Part shown: one piece after another, positions 25,772 to 36,374 of the stretch | How positions within the stretch are numbered: the first letter of the stretch is position 1 | Layout: each line of letters begins with the position of its first letter | Assembly (NCBI RefSeq): GCF_914484835.1 | Contig: NZ_CAJZAR010000068.1 | Location: 62,001 to 126,000 of the forward strand | Origin: Paraburkholderia tropica | GTDB lineage: Bacteria > Pseudomonadota > Gammaproteobacteria > Burkholderiales > Burkholderiaceae | DNA: 64,000 nucleotides | Reading direction: 5' to 3' | Position numbers and translations under genes: made by a program | Notes under the pieces: model-generated | The model's database searches: none | What the model saw: the letters and a program-made list of their open reading frames with translations, nothing else | Told to the model about the DNA's origin: nothing

Positions 25772-26659
25772 ATGGACGATTACCTCAATGACATGGCGCT
25801 GTTCGTGGAAGTCGTGAAGGCGAAGGGCTTTCGCCACGCCGCCGACGCGCTGGGCATGCCGAACTCCACGCTCTCGCGGCGCATCAGTGCGCTGGAGAAG
25901 CACATCGGGCTGCGCCTGCTGCATCGCACGACGCGCAAGATCGAGCTGACCGAAGCCGGGCAGATTTATTTCGAGCGCTGCAAACGCATCGTCGACGAGG
26001 CGCGGCTCGCGCACGCCCAGCTCGGCTCGTTGCTCGCGCAGCCCAGCGGGACGCTGCGCGTGTCGCTGCCGGTGGATTTCGCGCTCACGTATCTCGCGCC
26101 GCTGATCGTGGAATTCGGCGAGCGTTATCCGGGCATCCGCTTCGATCTCGATCTCACGCCGCGCCGCGTCGATCTGGTGAGCGAGCCGTTCGACGTGGCG
26201 ATCCGTATCGGCGAATCGGAAAACTCGCAGTTGATCGCGCGTTGGCTCGCGTCGCTCACGCCGTCGCTCTATGCGTCGCCCGGCTATCTGAAACGTTCAG
26301 GCGTCCCGGAGAAGCCCGCCGATCTCGAACGGCACGCATGCCTGACGATCCTGAAGGCCAGCGCGTGGACGCTGCACGACAGCCAGCGCAAACGCTCGGT
26401 CACGGTGCCGGTGAGCGGCCGCTACACGCTCAACAGCGTGGGCATGATCCGGCGCCTCGCGACGCTCGACGGCGGCATCGTGCTGGTGCCGCGCGAAGTG
26501 GTCACCGACGATCTCGCGAGCGGCGCGCTCGTGCCCGTCATGCCGCACTGGCACGGCACGCCCACGCCGATCTACGCGATGACGGAAACGCGCTTGCTGC
26601 CCGCCAAGACCCAGCGCTTCATCGAGTTTGTGCAGGAGCGTCTCGCGGAACGCACGTAG
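25772..26659 (+). CDS. LysR-family regulator next to ene-reductase
   Basis: A 295-residue LysR protein of the AaeR/YhjC-like type. The HTH is at about 18-55 (GFRHAADALGMPNSTLSRRI, then EKHIGLRLLHRTTRK) and the effector domain begins near GTLRVSLPVDFAL. Two in-frame ATGs are 6 bp apart; the second (25772) is preferred because GGAG is 8 bp upstream rather than 2. It probably controls the divergent ene-reductase gene. Confidence 0.92.
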   Translation: MDDYLNDMALFVEVVKAKGFRHAADALGMPNSTLSRRISALEKHIGLRLLHRTTRKIELTEAGQIYFERCKRIVDEARLAHAQLGSLLAQPSGTLRVSLPVDFALTYLAPLIVEFGERYPGIRFDLDLTPRRVDLVSEPFDVAIRIGESENSQLIARWLASLTPSLYASPGYLKRSGVPEKPADLERHACLTILKASAWTLHDSQRKRSVTVPVSGRYTLNSVGMIRRLATLDGGIVLVPREVVTDDLASGALVPVMPHWHGTPTPIYAMTETRLLPAKTQRFIEFVQERLAERT

Positions 26660-26693
26660 CGCACACAAACGTCGCGCACCGTTCCGCGCCGTT

Positions 26694-27587
26694 TCATGCC
26701 CCGCGCCGCAACGCCTCGGCCACGACCGTAAAGGCCGGCGTCGGCTGTCGTCGACTCGGGTAATACAGATAAAAACCGGGAAACGGCGCGCACCACTCGC
26801 TGAGCACGCGAATCAATTCGCCGCGCTCGATATAGGGCAGCACGCGCGCCTCGGGCACACAGGCGAGCCCCGCGCCCGCGAGCGCGGCCTGCACCGCCAG
26901 CGTCGCCGTATTGAAGATCAGCCGCCCTTCCACGCGCACCTTGAGCGCGCGCCCGCCCTTTTCGAATTCCCACGCGTAGAGGCTCCCGGCGCTCGGCAGC
27001 CGGATATTGACGCAGTTATGCGCGGTCAGATCCTGCGGCGTTTTCGGCTTCGGATAACGCGCGAAATACGCGGGCGTGCCGACCACCGCCATGCGCATCT
27101 CGGGCCCGATGCGCACGGCCACCATATCGCGCGCGACCTGCTCGCCGAGCCGCACGCCCGCATCGAGCCGCTGCTCGACGATATCGGTCAGCCCGTTGTC
27201 GATCACGAGTTCGATCGTGATGTCGGGATACGCAGGCAGCAGCTTTTCGATAGCGGGCCAGAGCAGCAATTCCGCCGCGTGCTCGCCCGCCGCGATGCGC
27301 ACGGTGCCCGCCGGTTTGTCGCGCAGCGCCGTCAACGCGGCCAGTTCGGCCTCGACTTCGTCCAGCCGGGGACCGACCGACTGGATCAGCCGCTCGCCCG
27401 CCTCGGTGGGCGAGACGTTGCGCGTCGTGCGCGCGAGCAGCCGCAAGCCCAGACGCGCCTCCAGATTGCGCACGGTCTGGCTCAGCGCCGACTGCGACAC
27501 GCCCAGCTGCGCGGCGGCTTTCGTGAAGCTGCCCTCGCGCGCCACGGCGAGAAAAGCGGTGATATCGGAAAGATCGGATCGCGCCAT
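26694..27587 (-). CDS. LysR-family regulator next to aldo/keto reductase
   Basis: A 297-residue LysR protein. The HTH spans residues 17-54 (GSFTKAAAQLGVSQSALSQT) followed by ARLGLRLLARTTRNVSPTEAG; effector domain from about residue 90. It is divergent from the aldo/keto reductase and SDR genes and convergent with the previous LysR gene (34 bp gap). This subgroup often controls adjacent reductases; target and effector are inferred from position only. Confidence 0.92.
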   Translation of the reverse strand: MARSDLSDITAFLAVAREGSFTKAAAQLGVSQSALSQTVRNLEARLGLRLLARTTRNVSPTEAGERLIQSVGPRLDEVEAELAALTALRDKPAGTVRIAAGEHAAELLLWPAIEKLLPAYPDITIELVIDNGLTDIVEQRLDAGVRLGEQVARDMVAVRIGPEMRMAVVGTPAYFARYPKPKTPQDLTAHNCVNIRLPSAGSLYAWEFEKGGRALKVRVEGRLIFNTATLAVQAALAGAGLACVPEARVLPYIERGELIRVLSEWCAPFPGFYLYYPSRRQPTPAFTVVAEALRRGA

Positions 27588-27623
27588 TGATAAGCCCAGC
27601 TTCTAACTTCATCCCGATTCTAG

Positions 27624-28757
<1,134 letters not shown>

Positions 28758-28845
28758 GCGACGCAAGCCGCACACCCATCCGCACGCACATTTCCGGGCG
28801 CGATGCGCACGCGCGCTCGCGCCCGGCTCCGCTCAAGGAATCACC

Positions 28846-29586
28846 ATGTCAGCGAATATCGCGGGAAAAGTCATCGTCATCACGGGCGCGAGCAGCGGAC
28901 TCGGCGAGGCCGCCGTGCGCCGTCTCGCCGCCAGCGGCGCGAAGCTCGTGCTCGGCGCGCGGCGCGTCGAGCGCCTTAAAACGCTGGCCGCCGAACTCAG
29001 CCTGCCCGAGAACGCCGCCGTCGAAACCGACGTCACCGACGCCAGCCAGGTTCTGGCGCTCGTCGATCACGCGGTCGCCGTGCATGGCCGCATCGACGTC
29101 ATGATCAACAACGCCGGCCTCATGCCGCACTCGCCGCTGGAGCGCGGCAAGATCGCGGACTGGGACCGCATGATCGACGTGAACATCAAGGGCGTGCTGT
29201 ACGGCATCGCCGCCGCGCTGCCGCACATGACGCGCCAAAAGAGCGGCCATATCATCAACGTGTCGTCGGTCGCGGGGCACAAGGTCGGCAAGAACAACGC
29301 CGTGTATTGCGCGACCAAAACGGCGGTGCGCGTGCTCTCCGAAGGGCTGCGCCAGGAAGTGAAGCCGCACAACATCCGCACGACGATCATTTCGCCGGGC
29401 GCGGTGCAGTCGGAACTGCCGCAGAGCGTGACCGAAGCCGATGTGGCCGCCGGTATCGCCGACTTCTACGAGAAGTTCGCGATTCCCGCCGACAGTTTCG
29501 CGCGCATGGTCGCCTTCGCGATCGAGCAGCCCGACGATGTGGACGTCAACGAAATCCTGTTCCGGCCCACGGCGCAGGAGCTTTAA
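28846..29586 (+). CDS. Short-chain dehydrogenase/reductase (SDR)
   Basis: A 246-residue classical SDR. The cofactor site is [14 protein letters not shown] (residues about 11-24), followed by the NNAG motif (MINNAGLMP), catalytic Ser in [12 protein letters not shown] and the Tyr-x-x-x-Lys pair in [11 protein letters not shown]. Pattern resembles YdfG/clavaldehyde-dehydrogenase-type oxidoreductases. AAGG lies 9 bp before the ATG. It follows the aldo/keto reductase and is probably co-regulated. Confidence 0.93.
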   Translation: MSANIAGKVIVITGASSGLGEAAVRRLAASGAKLVLGARRVERLKTLAAELSLPENAAVETDVTDASQVLALVDHAVAVHGRIDVMINNAGLMPHSPLERGKIADWDRMIDVNIKGVLYGIAAALPHMTRQKSGHIINVSSVAGHKVGKNNAVYCATKTAVRVLSEGLRQEVKPHNIRTTIISPGAVQSELPQSVTEADVAAGIADFYEKFAIPADSFARMVAFAIEQPDDVDVNEILFRPTAQEL

Positions 29587-29604
29587 TCGACTGCGTGGCG
29601 CGCG

Positions 29605-30063
29605 TCAGTGCACGACGAGGCCGTTGGACTGCGCGTTGCCCGCGCCCGCCGCGATATTGATGCCGATATTGCCGCTCGCGTTGGCGAGCGCGCCCGCGCC
29701 GAGTTCGGCCGTGCCGCTGCCCGTCATGTGCGCGACGCCCTGCACGGTCTGTTGCGTGACGATTTCCGCGCGCGGCGTGTTCACCAGCGCGATCTGGTTG
29801 GCCTGCGCGTTGAACGCGCCCGCGGCGAGGTTCACGCCCGCGTTGCCGGTCGCACCGCGCAGCACGTCGGCGCCCACGGTGGCCGATTGCGCGTCGAGAT
29901 CCGCGCGGCCTGCCGTGTTTTGCAGCGTGGTCAGTTTCACCGGAGCGAACACGGCGGCGCTTTCGTCGGCGGACAGTTCCATCGCACTATCCGCGAACGC
30001 CGATGCCGCGCTCGCGCACGCGGCCGCGCAGATCGTCGCGGCAATCCACAAACGCAGTTTCAT
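29605..30063 (-). CDS. Exported repeat protein, adhesin/amyloid-like
   Basis: A 152-residue secreted protein with a cleavable signal (residues 1-24, ending SAFA). It contains two imperfect repeats: GNAGVNLAAGAFNAQANQ (73-90) and GNIGINIAAGAGNAQSNG (131-148). Regular Gly/Asn/Gln/Ala repeats of this kind are seen in surface adhesins and functional amyloid subunits; I cannot assign a named family. The start at 30063 is chosen for the signal peptide; the frame continues upstream without one. It is convergent with the SDR gene (18 bp gap). Confidence 0.72.
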   Translation of the reverse strand: MKLRLWIAATICAAACASAASAFADSAMELSADESAAVFAPVKLTTLQNTAGRADLDAQSATVGADVLRGATGNAGVNLAAGAFNAQANQIALVNTPRAEIVTQQTVQGVAHMTGSGTAELGAGALANASGNIGINIAAGAGNAQSNGLVVH

Positions 30064-30175
30064 CGGCGGCTCTCCGGTGTGGGTGAATGATTTGGATAGC
30101 TGCGATATCGGCCATCGGCGGCGCGCTTGAAGGGCGGGTTTTCCCGGCACGCGCACGCCGTGCGATCGCATGCGA

Positions 30176-31426
30176 TCACATCACCTTCGTCATCGCTTCC
30201 GTCCCTTTCACCGGCAGCAGCACGATCACCAGCACCGCCAGCGCCGCGACCGCCGCGCCCGCGACGTAATTCGCGCCCAGACCGGCCGCATCGACGAGAT
30301 AACCCGCCAGCACGGTCCCGCAGCCGATGCCCACTTGCGTCGTGAGCGTGAACATCGCCGACACCGTTTCGTCCTCAATTTCGCGGATCTGCCGATGCCA
30401 CATGTTCAGCGCCAGCGGCAGCGCGCCCCACGACACGCCCCAGAGCGCCACCAGCGCGAGCACCACGCCGCGCAGGCCCGTCACCGCGGGCAGCGTCAGC
30501 AAGACGACGGCCATCAGCGCGGTTGCGCCGAGCAGCGTGTTGCGCAAGGTCTTCGCCACGTAGCGGCTCGCGAGCGCGTTCGAGAGGAAGCCGAACGCGC
30601 CGTAGGCGAGCAGCACCCAGGTGGCGTCCTTGCCCGCGAAACCGGCCTCGTTGAGCAGCGGCACAAGGAACGTGTAGGTGCCGAAATGCGCGGCGAACAG
30701 CAGCGTGATCGTCGCCATGCTGCGCTGGGCCATGCGGTTGCGCGCGAACGCGAGCAGGCGCGCCGCGCCGGGCGTGGCCGCCGCCGTCGCGGGAATCGCG
30801 GGCAGCGCGACGATCTGCACGATCAAGGCGATGGCCGAGAGCGCCGCCGCCGCGAGAAACGCGCCGCGCCACGACGTCAGGTCCGCGACGAAGGTTCCGA
30901 ACGGCACGCCGACGATCATCGCCGTCGTCGCGCCGCCGAACACGGCCGCCGCCGCGTAATGGACGTGATCCGCGCGCACCAGCCGTCCGGCGACCGCCAG
31001 CGCCATCGCCCAGAACGCGCCGAGACTGGCGCCGACCATCGCGCGTCCGAGCAGCATCCAGCCGAACTGCGTCGACACCGCCGAGGTGAGCGCCGACGCG
31101 AGCAGCAGCACCGAAAGCGCGAGCAGCAGCGTGCGCCGGTCGATACGCTTGCCGACGAGCAGCACGCCCGGCGCGGCGATGGCGGCGAACACGCCGGGCA
31201 GCGTCATCATGAGGCCGCCGTGTCCGGCGGTGACGCCGAACGACTTCACCACGTCCGGCAGCACGCCGACCGGCAGAAACTCCGTGGTCACCGATGCGAA
31301 CGAGCCGAGCGCCAGGGAGGCGACGGCGGGCCATGCGTCGCGCGGCGCTGCGGCGATGGAATCGGTGACGGAATCAGAAACGGAATCGGTGACAGAACAG
31401 CAGACTCGGGGATCGATTTCAGACAT
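30176..31426 (-). CDS. MFS drug/sugar efflux transporter (DHA1 type)
   Basis: A 416-residue, 12-helix exporter resembling the AraJ/PbuE/NepI group. TTEFLPVGVLPDV in the first helix and the motif LLVGKRIDRRTLL after TM2 are typical. The start at 31426 (MSEIDPRVCC) is chosen because the frame above it (to 31639) lacks membrane character. The N-terminal tail holds a SVTD/SVSD repeat coded by a triple 12-bp tandem repeat (31358-31393). Substrate unknown. Confidence 0.88.
   Translation of the reverse strand: MSEIDPRVCCSVTDSVSDSVTDSIAAAPRDAWPAVASLALGSFASVTTEFLPVGVLPDVVKSFGVTAGHGGLMMTLPGVFAAIAAPGVLLVGKRIDRRTLLLALSVLLLASALTSAVSTQFGWMLLGRAMVGASLGAFWAMALAVAGRLVRADHVHYAAAAVFGGATTAMIVGVPFGTFVADLTSWRGAFLAAAALSAIALIVQIVALPAIPATAAATPGAARLLAFARNRMAQRSMATITLLFAAHFGTYTFLVPLLNEAGFAGKDATWVLLAYGAFGFLSNALASRYVAKTLRNTLLGATALMAVVLLTLPAVTGLRGVVLALVALWGVSWGALPLALNMWHRQIREIEDETVSAMFTLTTQVGIGCGTVLAGYLVDAAGLGANYVAGAAVAALAVLVIVLLPVKGTEAMTKVM
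31358..31393. repeat. Three tandem 12-bp repeats in the MFS N-terminus
   Basis: Units ggaatcggtgac, ggaatcagaaac and ggaatcggtgac are contiguous; outer units are identical. They encode SVTD-SVSD-SVTD in the cytoplasmic tail before the first membrane helix. Being in frame, copy changes would only alter tail length. Confidence 0.8.
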
Positions 31427-31667
31427 AAAACGCCAGCCGGCCGAACGAACCGCATTCAGCCGACGATTGAAGAAGGGAGCGGGAGGCGAACGCCTCGCAA
31501 TGAATGGCGCACAAGTGCAAGCGCCAGCGCAACAACGCGTCAGGGACACATCGCGCGATGCCGCGCCAACCTGATCCGCAAGAAGCGAATGGTAGCGCGA
31601 CTCGATCGTGACTGGAAGCCGCGCGTAAGCTGCGTGCACCTGGATTGCGCCTGACTTGCGCCTGCGT

Positions 31668-32627
31668 TCAGCGCTTCGCCCTGCCCGCTTTCTTGCGCTC
31701 CGGCGTCGCCTGGCTCACGTCGACCGGCACGAACGGCGCCTCGAAATGCTTGACCAGAAAATCGATGAAGGCCCGCGCGCGCGGCGACTCGTTACGCTGG
31801 CCAGGATAGTAGACATACAGATCGGCGGACGGCAGCACGACCTCAGGCAGCACGAGCTTGAGCCTGCCGCTCTGGATATATTTCGCGAGATCCCATTCCG
31901 AGCGGATCAGAATGCCGTGGCCGTCCAGCGCCCATCGCAGCACGATATCGCCGTCGTTGCTCGCGAGCGCGCCGCTCACCTTCAAGGCCTCCAGATGATC
32001 GGCCTGCATGAAGCGCCAGACGCCCGACGCGTCGTCGTTCTGCGTGTGAATGATGCAGCGGTGATCGACCAGATCTTCCTTGCGCTGCGGCACGCCATGC
32101 CGCTCCAGATATTTCGGCGACGCGCACAGAAAGCGCCGGTTGCTCATCAAGCGGCGCGCACGCAGGCGCTGATCGGGCAACTCGCCGAAACGGATCGCCA
32201 TATCGAACGCGCCTTCGACGAGATCGACGGGCCGGTCGGTGACTTCGAACTGAATATCGACACGCGGATAACGCCGCGCGAACTCCGACACCAGCGGCGC
32301 GATCGTGGTGCGCCCGAAGCCGAGCGTCGCGTTGATGCGCAGGCGACCGTGCGGATCGGCGGGCGAACCGGCGATCGCGTCTTCCATCTCGCGCACCTGT
32401 TCGAGAATCTGCGCGGCGTAGCGCGCGAAGGTCTCGCCTTCCGGCGTCAGGCTCACGCTGCGCGTCGTGCGGTTGACGAGCCGCGTGCCGAAGCGTTCTT
32501 CGAGTATCCCGAGCCGCTTGGTCGCCGCGGGCGGCGTGATGCCCAGCGAGCGCGCCGCGCCGGACAGGCTCTTGAGCCGCGCGAGCTGCACGAAGAATTC
32601 GAAGTCGGACGTCGAGTCAGTTCTCAC
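31668..32627 (-). CDS. LysR-family regulator next to tartrate dehydratase
   Basis: A 319-residue LysR protein. The HTH runs through SLSGAARSLGITPPAATKRL followed by EERFGTRLVNRTTRSV; the effector domain starts near GRLRINATLGFG. The first ATG (32792) would lie inside the divergent tarD gene, so the GTG at 32627 (VRTDSTSDFEFF) is taken as the start although no strong ribosome site precedes it. It probably controls tarD and may sense a tartrate-like acid. The C-terminus is basic (PERKKAGRAKR). Confidence 0.85.
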   Translation of the reverse strand: MRTDSTSDFEFFVQLARLKSLSGAARSLGITPPAATKRLGILEERFGTRLVNRTTRSVSLTPEGETFARYAAQILEQVREMEDAIAGSPADPHGRLRINATLGFGRTTIAPLVSEFARRYPRVDIQFEVTDRPVDLVEGAFDMAIRFGELPDQRLRARRLMSNRRFLCASPKYLERHGVPQRKEDLVDHRCIIHTQNDDASGVWRFMQADHLEALKVSGALASNDGDIVLRWALDGHGILIRSEWDLAKYIQSGRLKLVLPEVVLPSADLYVYYPGQRNESPRARAFIDFLVKHFEAPFVPVDVSQATPERKKAGRAKR

Positions 32628-32736
32628 TTTTGGTAAAGAATGAAATGAATTAGGGTGAAGTATAGGGCGCGCCGCGGCGGCTATGCTACGTCCCATTGCG
32701 ACATCGCACCAACGCCTTATTCCAGGAGACCGCCTC

Positions 32737-33903
32737 ATGAGAATCGTCGAGATTCGCGAGCAAACGCTGCCGATCAGTTCGCCGATCCGCAACGCCTATA
32801 TCGACTTCAGCAAGATGACGCTGAGCCTCGTCGCCGTGATCACCGATGTGATTCGCGACGGCAAGCCGGTCGTCGGCTACGGCTTCAATTCGAATGGCCG
32901 CTACGGTCAGGGCAAGCTCATGCGCGAGCGCTTCATTCCGCGCCTGCTCGAAGCCGATCCGGCCTCGCTCGTCAACGACGCCGGCGACAATCTCGACCCG
33001 CACAAGATCTGGGCGACGATGTTCACGAACGAGAAGCCCGGCGGCCACGGCGAGCGCTCGGTCGCCATCGGCACGATCGACATGGCCGTGTGGGACGCCG
33101 TGGCGAAGATCGAAGGCAAGCCGCTGTTTCAACTGCTCGCCGAGCGCTACGGCAACGGCGAGCCGAACCGCAAGGTCTTCGTTTACGCGGCGGGCGGCTA
33201 TTACTATCCGGGCCAGAATCACGACAAGCTCAAGGACGAGATGCGCAGCTATCTCGACCGCGGCTATACGGTCGTGAAGAAGAAGATCGGCGGCGCGTCG
33301 CTCGACGAGGATCTGCGCCGTATCGACTCGATTCTGAGCGTGCTCGGCGACGGCCAGAAACTCGCGGTCGATGCGAATGGCCGCTTCGATCTCGACACCG
33401 CGATCCAATACGCGAAGGCGCTCTCGCAATACGACCTGTTCTGGTACGAGGAAGCGGGCGATCCGCTCGACTTCGAATTGCAGGCCACACTGCGCAACTA
33501 CTACGACAAGCCGATGGCGACCGGCGAGAATCTGTTCTCGATGCAGGACGCGCGCAACCTGATCCGCTACGGCGGCATGCGCGCGGATCGCGACTGGCTG
33601 CAATTTGATTGCGCGCTGAGCTATGGCCTCGTCGAGTATCTGCGCACGCTGGACATGCTGCATCAGCACGGCTGGTCGCGCAGCCGCTGCATTCCGCACG
33701 GTGGCCATCAGATGTCGCTGAATATCGCGGCGGGCCTCGGGCTCGGCGGCAACGAGTCGTATCCGGATCTGTTCCAGCCGTATGGCGGCTTCCCCGATGG
33801 CGTGAAGGTCGAGAACGGTTTCATTACGATGCCGGATCTGCCGGGCATTGGCTTCGAGGGTAAGGCGGATTTGATTGCGGAGATGCGGAAGGTTTCGGGT
33901 TGA
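32737..33903 (+). CDS. tarD: D(-)-tartrate dehydratase (enolase superfamily)
   Basis: A 388-residue enolase-superfamily enzyme expected to dehydrate D(-)-tartrate to oxaloacetate. From memory it matches the Bradyrhizobium TarD pattern along its length. The K-x-K base is at K181/K183 (VVKKKIGGA), metal ligands are D212 (VDANGRF), E238 or E239 and E264 (ATGENL), and the second catalytic residue is H321 (CIPHGGHQ). The ATG at 32737 has AGGAG 8 bp upstream. It is divergent from a LysR gene and ends before a strong terminator, so it is probably a single-gene transcript. Confidence 0.93.
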   Translation: MRIVEIREQTLPISSPIRNAYIDFSKMTLSLVAVITDVIRDGKPVVGYGFNSNGRYGQGKLMRERFIPRLLEADPASLVNDAGDNLDPHKIWATMFTNEKPGGHGERSVAIGTIDMAVWDAVAKIEGKPLFQLLAERYGNGEPNRKVFVYAAGGYYYPGQNHDKLKDEMRSYLDRGYTVVKKKIGGASLDEDLRRIDSILSVLGDGQKLAVDANGRFDLDTAIQYAKALSQYDLFWYEEAGDPLDFELQATLRNYYDKPMATGENLFSMQDARNLIRYGGMRADRDWLQFDCALSYGLVEYLRTLDMLHQHGWSRSRCIPHGGHQMSLNIAAGLGLGGNESYPDLFQPYGGFPDGVKVENGFITMPDLPGIGFEGKADLIAEMRKVSG

Positions 33904-33924
33904 GGTTTCGTCGTTCGCTAACGT

Positions 33925-33954
33925 AAAAAGGCCTCACGGATGTGAGGCCTTTTT
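33925..33954. terminator. Bidirectional intrinsic terminator
   Basis: AAAAAGGCCTCAC, a four-base loop (ggat), then GTGAGGCCTTTTT: an 8-bp GC-rich stem flanked by A5 and T5, working on both strands. It lies 21 bp after the tarD stop and 18 bp before the stop of the convergent transporter gene. This is the clearest terminator in the window. Confidence 0.93.
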
Positions 33955-33972
33955 ATCGCGTGAATCGCCCGC

Positions 33973-34980
33973 TCACGACACCGCACGCACCGGCAGCAAC
34001 TTCCCTTCCCAGAGCAACGCCGCAGTCTTGACGATCAACAACCCGATCACGAGGTTCGCCGCCACGAACAGCACGAACGCCAGTTCATGCTCCCACTGCG
34101 GTGCGCCGCGTTGCGCGATCAGCATCGCGAGCGTGGGCAGCGCGGCCGTGCCGAAGCTGAAGGCCCAGTACGAAGGCGCGAAAGCTTGCGCACGGATCCA
34201 CGGCAGCAGACGCAGCAGCAACAGCGCCTGATACAGTCCATAGCCAAGCAGCGCGTAAGCGATCAGGTTCGTCGTACCACTCGAACCCAAAGTCAAGCCT
34301 GTATGCGCGGCCGCTCCCGTGATCGCCATCCACGCCACGCCGCCCACCACCGGCGGCGCGAGTTGCACGCCGAAGCCGGGACGCAGCGCGGGCGCGGTCG
34401 GCGCGGCATGCGCGGCGCGATTGAGCAGCATCGATTCGATCGCGAGCCACGAGAGCACGCCCGCGCCGAAGAACAGCATCGCCAGTTCCGGCAGACCGAA
34501 CGCGGCGGCCGTGGTCGCGGCGACGAAACCCGGCGCGACAGTCGGCAGATAGATCGCCGGGGTCACGAGTTCGGCGTTGCGCGCGCCTTGCCAGAGCCGT
34601 CCGTGCAGCATCACGCCGACGCCCAGTTGCGCGACCGCGCCCGCCGCAAACACCGCCAGCGCGAGGTCGTGCGACCAGAGCTTGAGCGCCTGCGCGGCCA
34701 GCATCGTCGAGACCGGGCCGAGCGCCACGAACGACGACTGCACTTCGTGCTGCCACTCCTTGCGCGCGGCCTCGCGATGCGCGATCCACTTCAGCGCGTA
34801 CATCGCCATGATCGCGCCCCACACCACGAGCGCCGCGACCGTCAACGCCTGCGCCGCGACTTCCGGCACCTGCCACAGCTTCGCCGCGACGCGCCACGCG
34901 CCCGCCAGCGCCAGCGCGCCCACTGCGATGCCGAAGAAGCCCGCCGGCATCGGTTCATGCTTTGCCATCCATGCGTTCAT
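33973..34980 (-). CDS. TDT-family (TehA/Mae1-type) transporter
   Basis: A 335-residue protein with about ten helices of the TehA/SLAC1/Mae1 superfamily. It begins with MPAGFFGIAVGALALAGAW, the typical first helix, and continues with alternating helices and the usual conserved phenylalanine and glycine positions. Relatives carry anions such as C4-dicarboxylates, chloride or tellurite-linked ions. The gene converges on tarD across a terminator; transport of a tartrate-like acid is possible but the separate transcription argues against a tight link. Confidence 0.85.
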   Translation of the reverse strand: MNAWMAKHEPMPAGFFGIAVGALALAGAWRVAAKLWQVPEVAAQALTVAALVVWGAIMAMYALKWIAHREAARKEWQHEVQSSFVALGPVSTMLAAQALKLWSHDLALAVFAAGAVAQLGVGVMLHGRLWQGARNAELVTPAIYLPTVAPGFVAATTAAAFGLPELAMLFFGAGVLSWLAIESMLLNRAAHAAPTAPALRPGFGVQLAPPVVGGVAWMAITGAAAHTGLTLGSSGTTNLIAYALLGYGLYQALLLLRLLPWIRAQAFAPSYWAFSFGTAALPTLAMLIAQRGAPQWEHELAFVLFVAANLVIGLLIVKTAALLWEGKLLPVRAVS

Positions 34981-35162
34981 GACCCACTCCCAGACTTGAG
35001 ACGGCGGAAGCCGTCGTTCGATGGAGTGACTCTAGGCGCACGCACGCGCCGCGCGAATGCCGCGCGCGCTCAGGAATATGCCCGATCGTCTCAAGCGGCC
35101 CGAACGCGCGCGAACGTGCCTAAAAGTGCCGGAAAGCACCGGACAGCGCCCGCCAGGCCTTG

Positions 35163-36374
35163 TCAGGAAGCCGTCTGCGCGAAATCCATCACGGCCTTGA
35201 ACCAGCCCGAGGTGGTGTCGATCACGAGCAGCGCGCCCGTCGACGGATCGGTCTGACTGCTCGAAATCCACAGGATGCAGCCGTCCGCGCCTGCCGCGCG
35301 CAGCGCATCGAGACGGTAAGTTATCTGGTCGTAGGTCAGCAGGTGCTCCGTGCCCGCGCTGTCGGTCCAGACCGGCGTGATGTACGGCAGCACTTTTTTC
35401 GAGGTGCCGTTGAGCGTGTCGAACGCGCGCGACTGCGCGACAGCGAAGGTCGCGGCCGAATTCCAGGTCGTGTCGCCGGTCGAGGTGCCGTCGTAGCTGT
35501 AGTTGTAGAGCGACGGGCTGTAGTAATCGACCAGCGCGGCCACGCTCGCGTACTGCGGGTTGAGCGCGCTATAGGTGGCCTCGGTCGACGAACTCCAGCC
35601 GAAGGTGTTTTGCGGCACTTCCCCGTAAAGCCCGACCACGGCGCCAGGATTGTCGGCCTTGAAAAGCTGGAGCGCCTCGCTCAGATTCTCGACGATGGTC
35701 TGGCCGTTGCCGGTCGCCACGGTCGGATAGAAGCGCTTCGTGTCCCACACTTCCAGGTCGAGCGAGACCGGCGTTTTACCGGTACTGTCGGCGGCCTCGG
35801 CGGCGGTCGCGATCTTCGTGCTGTCGACGACGTATTCGTCGGTGCAGCTGGACAGCGGGCAGGTCACGAGATTGCTCGAATAGATCAGATTGAGCGGCTC
35901 GACGCTCTCGCTCTCGAACCACGCGTCGCTGATCGAGTGCGTGCCGCTCGCGTCCTGATACTGCTTCAGCTTCAGGAACTCGTAGACGGAAAACGGCTTC
36001 GCGCAGGTGACGGCGATCGTCGCCGTGTGGCCGTCCGCCGTGCTCACGCTGATGGTGGCCGAGCCCGCCGCCACGCAGCTCACCGCGCCCTCCGACGAGA
36101 CCGTGGCGATCGATGAATCGCTGCTCGACCACGTCAGCGCGCTGCTCGCGGGCAGCACGGTCGCCTGCGCCGCCGCCGATTTGCCGACCACCAGCGCGAG
36201 CGTGGTGGGCGTCACGCTGACGCTGGATGTCGTGGTGTCGCTGGGCGTGCCGCCGCCGCACGCGTTCAGGGAAACGATCGCGGCGCCCAACAGCACCGCG
36301 CGAAAACACTGGAGAGAAATCTGGCGCGAAATTTGCCCCGAAAATTGCCGCCCAATGCGGCTCGAAAACGTCAT
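35163..36374 (-). CDS. Lipoprotein with Ig-like domain and GH56-like TIM barrel
   Basis: A 403-residue surface or periplasmic lipoprotein. Signal and lipobox are at residues 20-39 (VSLNAC, C39), followed by a BIG2-type Ig-like domain (about 50-125: SVSVTPTTLALVVG, WSSSDSSIATVS, GSATISV) and a C-terminal domain with alternating strands and helices. SLDLEVW (204-210) gives a D-x-E pair like the catalytic site of hyaluronidase-type barrels. I infer a glycoside-hydrolase fold without proof of activity. ATG 36374 has AAAGG 6 bp upstream; an in-frame TTG lies two codons earlier. Confidence 0.78.
   Translation of the reverse strand: MTFSSRIGRQFSGQISRQISLQCFRAVLLGAAIVSLNACGGGTPSDTTTSSVSVTPTTLALVVGKSAAAQATVLPASSALTWSSSDSSIATVSSEGAVSCVAAGSATISVSTADGHTATIAVTCAKPFSVYEFLKLKQYQDASGTHSISDAWFESESVEPLNLIYSSNLVTCPLSSCTDEYVVDSTKIATAAEAADSTGKTPVSLDLEVWDTKRFYPTVATGNGQTIVENLSEALQLFKADNPGAVVGLYGEVPQNTFGWSSSTEATYSALNPQYASVAALVDYYSPSLYNYSYDGTSTGDTTWNSAATFAVAQSRAFDTLNGTSKKVLPYITPVWTDSAGTEHLLTYDQITYRLDALRAAGADGCILWISSSQTDPSTGALLVIDTTSGWFKAVMDFAQTAS

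Noticed and set aside
31668-32792. ATG start at 32792 for the tartrate-linked LysR
   Set aside because: It would overlap the tarD coding start and adds 55 residues without LysR similarity; the GTG at 32627 fits better.
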